Source of the DNA: Terriglobales bacterium
GTDB lineage: Bacteria; Acidobacteriota; Terriglobia; Terriglobales; Acidobacteriaceae
Length of the DNA stretch: 64,000 bases
NCBI GenBank assembly: GCA_035487355.1
Contig: DATHMF010000031.1
Coordinates: forward strand, 1 to 64,000
Reading direction: 5' to 3'
Shown here: positions 34,248 to 42,392 of the stretch, in pieces
Position numbering within the stretch: the stretch's first letter is position 1
Layout of the letters: each line of letters opens with the position of its first letter
Notes under the pieces: model-generated
What the model saw: the letters and a program-made list of their open reading frames with translations, nothing else
What the model was told of the DNA's origin: nothing
Database searches by the model: none
Translations under genes and position numbers: made by a program

Positions 34248-36677
34248 ATGGCGGACCAAACACGCAAAATTGAAGGCAGCGCTGAAGTCAAGTTGCCGCA
34301 AACAGAACAATCGTATCCGGTGTTGCCCGTGCGCGATACCGTTCTATTCCCGCATGCAGTGCTTCCGCTCACCGTGGGCCGCGAGAGTTCGGTGCAACTC
34401 ATCAGTTCGCTGGGAGAGGACAAGACCATCGTGGTTGTCGCCCAGCGTGAAGCGCGAGTCGATGTCCCTCAGCCCACCGATTTATACAGCGTCGGCACCC
34501 TGGCCACTGTGCATAAAGTGGTCAAGATGCCCAACCAGAGCTTATTTGTATTCACAGAAGGATTAGACCGGGTTCGCCTGCGCGAATTTGTGCAGCTCAC
34601 TCCATTCATGCGGGCCGAGGCGGAAGTGATTCCCGAACCCACTTCTCCCCCGACAGCAGAGATTGAGGCATTGCAGCGCAATGTGCTGACTTTGTTTCAG
34701 CAGATCGTGGCCGCTTCGCCTACGCTCTCCGATGAATTGCAAACCGTGGCGATGAACATTGAAGAGCCCGGCCGCCTGGTGGATTTTATTGCATCCTCTC
34801 TGCCGCTGCTTTCCACCAAGGAAAAACAGGACCTGCTCGAAATTCAGGACGTTCGCATCCGGCTGGATAAAATTCACCAGCACCTGGCCAAAGAACTTGA
34901 AGTGCAGCAGTTGCGTAACAAGATTCAATCTGAAGTACAGGACCGGGTGCAGCAGTCGCAGCGCGAGTTCTATCTGCGCGAGCAGATGAAGGCGATCCAG
35001 AAAGAGCTGGGTGAGCAGGATGAAACCCAGCGCGACGTAGAAGATCTGCGCCAGAAGATCGAAGCTTCCGGCATGCCGGAAGAGGTCAAGAAAGAGGCGA
35101 TGAAGGAGCTGAATCGCCTGTCGCGCATCTCTCCGATGGCTGCGGATTATTCGGTGACGCGCAACTATATCGAATGGCTGGCGGTGCTGCCGTGGAGCAA
35201 GTCGAGTGGCCAGGAAGTAGACATACTCAAAGCCAAAGAAATTCTCGACGAAGACCACTATGACCTGCAGAAGGTCAAAGACCGCATCCTTGACTATCTT
35301 TCCGTGCGCCGGTTGAAACCCAGCATGAAAGGACCGATTCTTTGCTTCGTAGGCCCGCCGGGAGTGGGCAAGACCTCTTTAGGAAAATCCATTGCACGTG
35401 CGTTGGGCCGCAAGTTCCAGCGTATGTCACTGGGTGGATTGCACGATGAGGCGGAGTTGCGCGGGCATCGCCGCACCTACATCGGAGCATTACCGGGACA
35501 GATCATGCAAGGCCTGCGCCGGGCAGAGACCAACGATCCGGTCTTTATGCTCGATGAAGTGGATAAGCTCGGGCGCGACTTCCGCGGCGATCCGGCCTCG
35601 GCGCTGCTCGAGGTTTTAGACCCCGAGCAGAACAGCACATTCCGCGATAATTACCTGGATGTGCCCTTCGATCTTTCGCGCGTGCTGTTCATCTGCACCG
35701 CTAATATGCTTGATCCCATTCCGGAACCGTTGCGTGACCGCATGGAGATCATAGATTTACAGGGCTACACCGAAGACGAAAAAGAGCACATTGCCTTCCG
35801 CTATTTGATTCCACGCCAGATCGAGGCCAACGGCATCACAGCGGAACAGATTGAATTTTCAAAAGAGACGATACGTTACCTGATCCGCCACTATACGCGT
35901 GAAGCGGGCGTGCGCAACCTGGAGCGTGAAATCGGGACCATGTGCCGCAAGCAGGCGCGCCGCATTGCCGAAGGCAAGGCCGAAAAGCTGGCCGTGACGC
36001 CGCAAGTAGTCCAGGAGTTTCTGGGTGGCATCAAAGTACGCATTGATACCGAGATTGCCCAGCGCACTCAGCGCCCTGGCGTGACCGTGGGGCTGGCCTG
36101 GACTCCGGCGGGCGGTGACGTCCTGTTTATCGAAGCCACCATGATGAAGGGCAAGGGCGGCTTCACCATGACCGGCCAGATTGGGCATGTCATGCAGGAA
36201 TCCATGCAGGCCGCGCTGACCTGGGTGCGATCGAATGCAACCCAATTGGGAATTCAGGAAAACATCTTCGCCGATCACGATATACACATTCATGTGCCGG
36301 CAGGAGCGATTCCTAAAGATGGCCCGTCGGCCGGCGTCACTATGGCGACCGCGCTGGTTTCATTGCTGACCGGACGACGCCTGCGGCCGTATACCGCCAT
36401 GACCGGCGAAATCACCCTGAGCGGTAATGTGCTGCCCGTCGGCGGGATCAAAGAAAAGGTGCTTGCTGCCCGGCGCGCTGGCGTGCATGATGTGATCCTG
36501 CCGGCTGAAAATGAGACCAACCTGCGCGAAGACCTGACGCCGGAGCAACTTGAAGGCGTAAATGTCCACTTCGCCAAGACGATTGAAGAAGTCCTGGCTA
36601 TCGCGCTGCCTTCCAACCCGGCGGAAGAAAAGAAAGACGATAAAGCACGGGAAGAAGTGCTGGTGCGCGCGTCGTAA
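34248..36677 (+). CDS. lon: ATP-dependent protease Lon
   Basis: 809 residues from ATG 34248 (AAAGG 8 nt upstream); an in-frame GTG at 34212 is less likely. Lon N-domain (about 17-205), coiled coil, then AAA+ with Walker A GPPGVGKTS (369-377), Walker B VFMLDEVDKLG, and the C-terminal serine-lysine protease: KDGPSAGVTM with S694, and GGIKEKVLAA with K735. Soluble hexameric protease that degrades misfolded and regulatory proteins. Complete and typical; no HAIR/CIRCE-like operator was recognised upstream. Confidence 0.97.
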   Translation: MADQTRKIEGSAEVKLPQTEQSYPVLPVRDTVLFPHAVLPLTVGRESSVQLISSLGEDKTIVVVAQREARVDVPQPTDLYSVGTLATVHKVVKMPNQSLFVFTEGLDRVRLREFVQLTPFMRAEAEVIPEPTSPPTAEIEALQRNVLTLFQQIVAASPTLSDELQTVAMNIEEPGRLVDFIASSLPLLSTKEKQDLLEIQDVRIRLDKIHQHLAKELEVQQLRNKIQSEVQDRVQQSQREFYLREQMKAIQKELGEQDETQRDVEDLRQKIEASGMPEEVKKEAMKELNRLSRISPMAADYSVTRNYIEWLAVLPWSKSSGQEVDILKAKEILDEDHYDLQKVKDRILDYLSVRRLKPSMKGPILCFVGPPGVGKTSLGKSIARALGRKFQRMSLGGLHDEAELRGHRRTYIGALPGQIMQGLRRAETNDPVFMLDEVDKLGRDFRGDPASALLEVLDPEQNSTFRDNYLDVPFDLSRVLFICTANMLDPIPEPLRDRMEIIDLQGYTEDEKEHIAFRYLIPRQIEANGITAEQIEFSKETIRYLIRHYTREAGVRNLEREIGTMCRKQARRIAEGKAEKLAVTPQVVQEFLGGIKVRIDTEIAQRTQRPGVTVGLAWTPAGGDVLFIEATMMKGKGGFTMTGQIGHVMQESMQAALTWVRSNATQLGIQENIFADHDIHIHVPAGAIPKDGPSAGVTMATALVSLLTGRRLRPYTAMTGEITLSGNVLPVGGIKEKVLAARRAGVHDVILPAENETNLREDLTPEQLEGVNVHFAKTIEEVLAIALPSNPAEEKKDDKAREEVLVRAS

Positions 36678-36684
36678 TCCTTGC

Positions 36685-36712
36685 GTAGAGACGTAGCATG
36701 CTACGTCTCTAC
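36685..36712. repeat. Perfect 28-bp palindrome between lon and moaX
   Basis: Starts GTAGAGACGTAGCA and its second half is the exact reverse complement. It lies 7 bp after the lon stop codon. There is no T-run, so it could be a Rho-independent-like RNA hairpin, a REP-type dispersed repeat, or a dimeric protein site. This sequence type recurs as a dispersed repeat in several bacterial genomes (recollection, not checked). Confidence 0.6.
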
Positions 36713-36754
36713 CAATCCCATTTCCGCTCGACAAAAACAAGGTATGCTGTATCC

Positions 36755-37492
36755 ATGAGGGTTCGCGTGCTTTTTTTCGGCCTTCTTACCGACGTGGTTT
36801 CACGCCGGGAAGAGGAAGTGGATTTAAAAGAGGGTGCGTGCATCTCAGATCTTATTGGGCATTACACCGCCGCATTTCCCCAGTTGCGTCCATTGCTTCC
36901 TTCCGTTGCCGTCTCGGTGAATCGTGAATATGCTCCAGCTTCGACCGTGTTACGCGACCAGGATGAAGTCGCGCTGCTGCCTCCGGTGAGCGGCGGAAGT
37001 GGTCCCGTACGCACAGAGGTAGCGCGGGTTGAGATTGTGCGTCAAAAGATTGATGTTCAGCTTATTGCCAATGCACTGAAACACGCTTCTGACGGAGCCT
37101 GCGCGGTCTTCGAAGGGATTGTGCGCGACAACACGCGTGGGCGGCGTACGCTCTACCTGGATTACGAAGCTTACGAGGAAATGGCGTTGAAGCAAATGAG
37201 CGAGCTGCGCGAGCAGGCACTGCAGAAGTTTGCCGTCCGGGATATTGCTTTGGTCCACCGACTTGGCCGGCTTCAGATTGGCGAGACCAGCGTTCTCATC
37301 GTGGTCGCTTCGGCGCACCGTGCAGCCGCTTTTGAGGCCTGCCGCTGGCTGATTGACACTCTGAAGAAGACGGTCCCAATCTGGAAGAAGGAATACTTCG
37401 AAGATGGAGCGGTCTGGGCGGATGGAGACCCCTTTCCACCGGAAATTTCCACCGCACAAAGTAACGCTACGCCGCCAGGCGCATCTAAGTGA
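36755..37492 (+). CDS. moaX: Fused molybdopterin synthase MoaD-MoaE
   Basis: 245 residues from ATG 36755. Residues 1-81 are MoaD (ubiquitin-like; VRVLFFGLLTDVV..., ending LLPPVSGG), and about 95-230 are MoaE (VEIVRQKIDVQLIANAL, CAVFEGIVRDNTRG, YEAYEEMALKQM, VPIWKKEYFEDG with the catalytic lysines). The enzyme inserts two sulfurs into cPMP to make molybdopterin. MoaD must expose a C-terminal Gly-Gly thiocarboxylate; here G80-G81 is internal, followed by Ser. The mycobacterial fusion MoaX is cleaved after the equivalent Gly-Gly, and the same processing is likely here (inference). Overlaps the next gene by 4 bp. Confidence 0.92.
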   Translation: MRVRVLFFGLLTDVVSRREEEVDLKEGACISDLIGHYTAAFPQLRPLLPSVAVSVNREYAPASTVLRDQDEVALLPPVSGGSGPVRTEVARVEIVRQKIDVQLIANALKHASDGACAVFEGIVRDNTRGRRTLYLDYEAYEEMALKQMSELREQALQKFAVRDIALVHRLGRLQIGETSVLIVVASAHRAAAFEACRWLIDTLKKTVPIWKKEYFEDGAVWADGDPFPPEISTAQSNATPPGASK

Positions 37493-38514
37493 GCAGACTA
37501 CTTTACATATTGGCTATGCGATCCAGATTTATTGCTCTTCTTTTAGGGGAAATAGTTTTGGCGGGCGCCGTTTGGTGCCAGACGAACGCGCAGACCAACG
37601 CTCCAGCCAATCCCCATGCTCCAGCCAACCCTGGCGGCAACGCGGAGCAATCCGTTACTCCGGATATTAAGATTGATGTAAAACTGGTGGACGTTTTTAC
37701 CACAGTGACCGACTCCAATGGCGCTCCGGTGGCGAACTTGAAGCAGGAAAATTTCCAGGTCTTCGAGGATGGCATCCCACAGAAAATTGCGATTTTCAGC
37801 CAGGAGCCGGCGCTGCCGCTCTCAGTGGTCCTGGCCATTGATACCAGCCTGAGCACGCGCATGGACCTTCCTTTTGAGCTGGAGTCCGCCCGCCGATTTG
37901 TGCACAGCATCGTGCATGGAGAAAGAAAAGACACGCTTGCGCTGTATTGCTTTTCGCAAGATGTCCAGGAGATGGTCCCTTTTACCTTTGATGTGCAGCG
38001 GATTGACCGCGCCATCAACCACGTTCGAGTGGGCAGCTCCACGTCGCTGTATGACGCAGTCTATCTGGGTTCCCTGGCCCTGGAAAAAAGACAAGGACGC
38101 AAGGTCATGGTGGTGATTACCGATGGCGGCGATACCGCCAGCCAGGTGGATTACCACGATGCGCTGCGCGAGGCCCAGCAGGCGGAAGCGTTGCTGTACT
38201 CCATTATTATTGTTCCTATTGAGGCCAGCGCAGGACGCAACACCGGAGGAGAGCACGCGCTCATTCAGATGTCCCGTGATACCGGCGGCAAATACTACTA
38301 CGCCGATTCCATTACCCGGCTCGATCAGGCTTTTCGTCAGATTTCCGACGAGCTGCGCAATCAGTATCTGCTGGGTTACTATCCCAGCCAGAGACTTGCA
38401 GACTCGGATTTTCGAACTATCGAAGTGCGTGTGTCATCGTTATCTCCGGGCACTACGAACGCGCAGCTTATTGTGCGCAACCGCAGCGGATACTACACCT
38501 CGAAGTCGCATTGA
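37489..38514 (+). CDS. Secreted VWFA-related domain protein (acidobacterial type)
   Basis: 341 residues from a GTG overlapping the MoaD-MoaE stop (GTGA); ATG at 37516 is an alternative start. A signal peptide (FIALLLGEIVLAGAVWC|QT) leads to an Asn/Pro/Ala linker and a von Willebrand A domain, with MIDAS-like DTSLST at the start of the fold (LSVVLAIDTSLSTRMDL), VMVVITDGGDTAS, and the family N-terminal strand VDVFTTVTDSNGAPVANL.QENFQVFEDG. Matches the VWFA-related domain named from Acidobacteria. Probably extracytoplasmic metal-dependent binding. Co-translation with a cofactor gene may be accidental. Confidence 0.88.
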   Translation: MSRLLYILAMRSRFIALLLGEIVLAGAVWCQTNAQTNAPANPHAPANPGGNAEQSVTPDIKIDVKLVDVFTTVTDSNGAPVANLKQENFQVFEDGIPQKIAIFSQEPALPLSVVLAIDTSLSTRMDLPFELESARRFVHSIVHGERKDTLALYCFSQDVQEMVPFTFDVQRIDRAINHVRVGSSTSLYDAVYLGSLALEKRQGRKVMVVITDGGDTASQVDYHDALREAQQAEALLYSIIIVPIEASAGRNTGGEHALIQMSRDTGGKYYYADSITRLDQAFRQISDELRNQYLLGYYPSQRLADSDFRTIEVRVSSLSPGTTNAQLIVRNRSGYYTSKSH

Positions 38515-38523
38515 GAAGGGAAC

Positions 38524-38544
38524 TGTTAGCTCTTGGCTCTTAGC
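38524..38544. repeat. Degenerate heptanucleotide array (TNTTAGC)
   Basis: TGTTAGC, TCTTGGC, TCTTAGC in register, continuing more degenerately to about 38575. It begins 9 bp after the VWFA gene stop codon. Confidence 0.55.
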
Positions 38545-38592
38545 CGTTAGTTGGCTCGCTACTGGCTGACTCGCTGCTCTCAATATAGAATT

Positions 38593-38868
38593 GTGGCTGT
38601 GAATCGCAGGCCTAATCCCTTCACCATCAAGAAGCCCAGATCTGTTCCCCCGGCTGAGACCGGACAGGAAGCGGCATTTTTGCGTTCGCTTGGCGAAAAC
38701 CAGGCGGCCGTGACTGTCAGACTGCTCAGCGGAGAAACCGTCAACGGCTGGATCGAGTATTACGACGAGAAAATGGTGCGGCTTACGCGCACCGATGCTC
38801 CCAATCTTTTTATTTATAAAGAGCAGATTGCCTACATCGTTGAAGCAGAAAAAAGCGAGCAAGCGTAA
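38593..38868 (+). CDS. hfq: Hfq-like LSm RNA-binding protein
   Basis: About 91 residues from GTG 38593 (GTG 38599 also possible). A ~30-residue basic/Pro-rich N-terminal tail precedes an Sm fold: FLRSLGENQAAVTVRLLSGETVNGWIEYYDEKMVRLTR...NLFIYKEQIAYIVEAE. The Sm2-like IYKEQIAYI corresponds to the IYKHAISTI of canonical Hfq, and TVRLLSGETVNG to the Sm1 strands. It is likely a hexameric RNA chaperone, but the sequence departs from enterobacterial Hfq and no hflX or miaA neighbour supports it. I therefore call it Hfq-like. Confidence 0.75.
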   Translation: MAVNRRPNPFTIKKPRSVPPAETGQEAAFLRSLGENQAAVTVRLLSGETVNGWIEYYDEKMVRLTRTDAPNLFIYKEQIAYIVEAEKSEQA

Positions 38869-38871
38869 GTT

Positions 38872-39450
38872 TTATCTCTGGTACGTTCCCATCAATTCAG
38901 CTTTGCCCAAGACGTGGACCTGCATGGCGCTCTCTACCTGTTGCTTGCCGGCTCCGGACTTAAGGTTCAACTTCGCATCAAGCGCATAGAGCTTGAAAAA
39001 ATAGCGATGGGGCTTTCCTGGCGGCGGACAAGGACCGCCGTAGCCGGTCTTTCCAAAATCATTGATGCCTTGCGCCCCGCTTTGAGCGAGGCCCGCCTGT
39101 TTAGACACTCCTTCCGGGAGCTGGCGCAGGCTTGCGGGCAGATCGTAGGCCACCCAGTGGGTCCATGTGCCGGCGGGCGCGTCGGGATCGTCGGCAATCA
39201 AGACAAAACTTTGCGTGTTGGCCGGCGGTTCAGCCCATTGCAAAGCAGGAGAGGTATCGGAACCTTCACATGAGAACTTTTTGGGAATCGCTCCGCCACT
39301 CGAGAAGGAAGGACTTTGCAATGAAAATGACATGTTTGAACCTCCCGATGCTTCACCTGATATTGAGGAAGAAGATTTCTGTGGATTAGTTGCTTCGCCG
39401 CCAGATTGGCAGCCGGCAAGCAGCAGGATGAAAAAGAGAACACGCACCAT
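38872..39450 (-). CDS. YbhB/YbcL-family (PEBP, Raf-kinase-inhibitor-like) lipoprotein
   Basis: About 192 residues from ATG 39450; the frame opens at 39489. The N-terminus MVRVLFFILLLAGC is a lipoprotein signal with lipobox LAGC, followed by a Ser-rich linker. The PEBP fold is complete: FSCEGSDTSPALQWAEPP, SFVLIADDPDAPAGTWTHWVAYDLP (the D-P-D-A-P ligand motif), GYGGPCPPPGKPHRYFFKLYALD, and the final KAELMGTYQR. Bacterial PEBPs bind phosphoryl ligands; physiological role is unclear. It converges on the Hfq-like gene 3 bp away. Confidence 0.9.
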   Translation of the reverse strand: MVRVLFFILLLAGCQSGGEATNPQKSSSSISGEASGGSNMSFSLQSPSFSSGGAIPKKFSCEGSDTSPALQWAEPPANTQSFVLIADDPDAPAGTWTHWVAYDLPASLRQLPEGVSKQAGLAQSGAQGINDFGKTGYGGPCPPPGKPHRYFFKLYALDAKLNLKSGAGKQQVESAMQVHVLGKAELMGTYQR

Positions 39451-39552
39451 GTGGGCGATGTTTGTTGAGGGAATAGGAGCACCGTACATGTTTGTGCCTC
39501 CGGGTTAATAAGGACTGCGCATCGCTGCTGTCGAGTTATGGATTCACCGCTA

Positions 39553-39572
39553 CACAGCCGAGGACGGCTGTG
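39553..39572. repeat. REP-like palindrome
   Basis: CACAGCCGAGGACGGCTGTG: 8-bp perfect stem, 4-nt loop. It lies in the 226-bp divergent spacer between the PEBP and IMPase genes. Similar in size to the palindromes at 15959 and 19593. Confidence 0.55.
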
Positions 39573-39676
39573 CCACACAATTGTCTTGCCATCTGTTCAT
39601 ACGTCTTCAAACACAACCCTATTGTTGTAATGCGAATTCAGTTCCCGATCAAGCGAAACTCTTTTACATTAGATTC

Positions 39677-40519
39677 ATGTCTTCTGATTTCGAGTTTGTT
39701 CCGCGGGCCGCAGAAATTGCACGTGAGGGCGGCGTGCTGCTGATGCAGTATTTTGTCCAGAATGTCGCCATTGAATACAAGGGCGACGCCGATCTAGTTA
39801 CCATTGCCGACCGCACCTCAGAGAAGTTGCTGGTTGAGCGCATTCATGACACTTGGCCGCAGCACGATATTCTCGGCGAAGAGGGGACTTCGACCAAGTC
39901 AGGCAGCGACTATCGCTGGTATGTTGATCCTCTGGATGGCACCACGAACTTCGCCCATGGATATCCTGTTTTTTGCGTTTCTCTCGGCCTGGAATATCGC
40001 GGGGAGCTGATCGCCGGTGTGGTTTACGATCCTACGCGAGATGAACTGTTTGCGGCCGAAAAGAGCAAGGGCGCCACGCTGAACGGCAAACCCATCCATG
40101 TTTCAAAGACCGCCAAGCTGGCGGAGAGCGTCCTGGCAACCGGGTTTCCCAGCCACAAACGGCACAAGAACCCGAACATTCATTTCTATCATCAGCTCAC
40201 CCTGCGCTCGCACGGAGTCCGCCGCGCCGGGTCCGCCGCGCTCGATCTTGCCTACGTAGCCTGCGGACGCTTCGATGGCTTCTGGGAGTTCAACCTCAAC
40301 CCGTGGGACACGTCGGCAGGGGTCGTGCTGGTACGCGAGGCGGGCGGTGTGGTGGAAAATTTTTCAGGCGGGCCGTTTGATATCTCGAGCCGGGAGGTGC
40401 TGGCCTCCAACGGATTGATCCACGAAGAGCTGCTGAAAAATTTCCAGGAGATCTTCGCCGGCCGCGGTCTGGCTGAACTTCCCAGCCCGGTGGAGTACGC
40501 CCAGCAGCGCAAGAAATAA
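39677..40519 (+). CDS. Inositol monophosphatase family protein
   Basis: 280 residues from ATG 39677; the frame extends upstream through non-coding sequence. Family metal-binding motifs are all present: GEEGTST, the signature WYVDPLDGTTNFAHGYP, and WDTSAGVVLVREAGG. This Mg-dependent phosphatase family acts on inositol-1-phosphate, fructose-1,6-bisphosphate or PAP; the chain length and EYKGDADLVTIADR motif suit the SuhB/IMPase group. Substrate not decidable. Ends in a basic tail. Confidence 0.9.
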   Translation: MSSDFEFVPRAAEIAREGGVLLMQYFVQNVAIEYKGDADLVTIADRTSEKLLVERIHDTWPQHDILGEEGTSTKSGSDYRWYVDPLDGTTNFAHGYPVFCVSLGLEYRGELIAGVVYDPTRDELFAAEKSKGATLNGKPIHVSKTAKLAESVLATGFPSHKRHKNPNIHFYHQLTLRSHGVRRAGSAALDLAYVACGRFDGFWEFNLNPWDTSAGVVLVREAGGVVENFSGGPFDISSREVLASNGLIHEELLKNFQEIFAGRGLAELPSPVEYAQQRKK

Positions 40520-40574
40520 CGGTTTTACAAGTCCTTGCTATCGTTTGTGGTGTCCAATATGATGTGTCAATTCC

Positions 40575-42392
40575 ATGAACCAGCAAGTGCGGAAGTCCGT
40601 TCTGTGCACCCTCTTGGCGCTCGTAGGGTATTCGAGCGCACAAGCCCAGCGGATCCACATTGAGGAAATCGGGCTGCGTGGCTACTATTCAACCTCTACA
40701 CCCACGCGTATCAGGCTTCACGTTGACCCCCCGGCTGCATCATCAGGCCGCTCGCTCCTGATCAGAATCAAGGTAGGGAAGAAAACGAGCTACCCGACGC
40801 GGGAGGATATTTTTACCGCCAAGCTGGATTCACCAGGGCCGCAGGAGCTGGAGCTGCCCTTTTTTATCTATACCGCCAACAACTACGAACACGAATATGT
40901 ACAAGCAGATTTATTGTACGAGGATGAAAAACAGGTCATCGCCTCCGATACCGCGGAGTTGGGACATAATGGCGCCAACACCCTGATTGCTATTCTTTGT
41001 AACGGCAGCTCCATTAACGACAACGCCATTTGTAATGAGACCCAAGCCCAGGTCCTTTTTGGCGGGACGGAAGAGGAGCGAGATAAAAAAAACCAGAACT
41101 TCAAATTTGTACTGCTTAAAGGGGGAGAGTCCCCTGATGCATGGTGGGGTTATGGCTCTGTGGATACGGTCATTCTGGCTGCGCCCATCACCAGCTTGTC
41201 TGAGCTGCAGCGCAGCGCTCTGGAGCAACACCTCCGCCAGGGCAGTACGCTTGTCGTGCTGGAAAAGGAGATCGCCGACGATAATTTTCTTTCTTCGTAC
41301 AGAAAGGGAGACAGTTCAGCAGGTGCAATCGTCGTCGGGGCCGGGAAGCTGCTGCTGGTGCCCAGCCTGGGTTCAAAAGAACTCGAAGACACGTTTTCCG
41401 GAGCAAGTTTGAAGCGCGCTATGGGAGAAAGAGTTTATTGGAGGGTGTCTCAATTACCAGATGAAGGCTTAACCTGGGGACTAAGCTACTGGGCGCAACA
41501 CCTCTGGGCCACGCATTTTACGTTTCCCCGGCTTCTCTGGGTCTTAATTTGGCTGGGGGTTTACACGATCATCGTTGGTTTTGTGAACTTTGCCATTTTG
41601 CGGCGGATGCGGCGCAGAGAGTGGGCCTGGGTGACAACTCCAGTACTGGCGCTGCTGTTTGCGGCCGGGCTTTACGCGGGCAGCGATTTCAAGCGTCCAC
41701 GGAATTTCTCGGTTGACGAAGTTGTGCTGCAGTGGATGGATGAACAGAGCCCGCTGGCAGCTTCTCAAACGCAACTGCGCATTTCTTCTCCCCGGGTCCA
41801 GGAGACGACGTTAATTGCGCCGGGCCCGGCCATCCTCATGCCACCCTCGAGTGGGCAGAGGCCTCAGGCCATCATCAACATGGAAAACCACGAAGATTGG
41901 GAGCCTGGTTGGGATATCCGCATAGGCGCGCAGCAAGGGATTGACCTTCCTTTGTTGCGATGGGATTTCCGGGACCTGGATTTTCGGGATTTTGTTCAAC
42001 TACCGGGCACCATCCACAGCGACAAGCCGGGATACATAAGAAACGAAACTGGCCGTTCCTTTGACGACGCGATTTATGTTGATAAAAATTCCAAGATCTT
42101 TCTTCTGGGTGCGGTAGCTGCAGGCAGTGAAGTTAATACCGCATCGGCCCCATCCAGGACCTATTCCGATTTTTGCAAATGCAAACAAGAGTCAGATGTT
42201 AAGGAGGAGCATACAGTTGGGGCGCCTTCCCTGGAAGACGTCGTGGCATCAGCGCTCGGCAGAGACGATAAGGAATATTTTGTTGGCCTGTCGCGAGAAA
42301 AACCCACATGGGAGCCAGAGCTCGAAGGAATCACACCTGACCGTAACCGGTTCGTGATTACTATCGTTGCCTTGGGTAGACCGCATGATTGA
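40575..42392 (+). CDS. Large exported/membrane protein of an ABC-2 operon, function unknown
   Basis: 605 residues. Signal peptide (SVLCTLLALVGYSSAQAQ), then a beta-rich extracytoplasmic region (about 25-310) with a strand pattern seen in CARDB-like or transglutaminase-associated domains, then two membrane segments (about 320-342 and 352-370; LLWVLIWLGVYTIIVGFVNFAIL), then a second extracytoplasmic part with an Asp/Glu-rich end. I do not recognise the family. Its stop overlaps the start of the ABC ATPase (ATGATTGA), which overlaps the permease, so the three are one translational unit and this protein probably works with the transporter. Confidence 0.75.
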   Translation: MNQQVRKSVLCTLLALVGYSSAQAQRIHIEEIGLRGYYSTSTPTRIRLHVDPPAASSGRSLLIRIKVGKKTSYPTREDIFTAKLDSPGPQELELPFFIYTANNYEHEYVQADLLYEDEKQVIASDTAELGHNGANTLIAILCNGSSINDNAICNETQAQVLFGGTEEERDKKNQNFKFVLLKGGESPDAWWGYGSVDTVILAAPITSLSELQRSALEQHLRQGSTLVVLEKEIADDNFLSSYRKGDSSAGAIVVGAGKLLLVPSLGSKELEDTFSGASLKRAMGERVYWRVSQLPDEGLTWGLSYWAQHLWATHFTFPRLLWVLIWLGVYTIIVGFVNFAILRRMRRREWAWVTTPVLALLFAAGLYAGSDFKRPRNFSVDEVVLQWMDEQSPLAASQTQLRISSPRVQETTLIAPGPAILMPPSSGQRPQAIINMENHEDWEPGWDIRIGAQQGIDLPLLRWDFRDLDFRDFVQLPGTIHSDKPGYIRNETGRSFDDAIYVDKNSKIFLLGAVAAGSEVNTASAPSRTYSDFCKCKQESDVKEEHTVGAPSLEDVVASALGRDDKEYFVGLSREKPTWEPELEGITPDRNRFVITIVALGRPHD

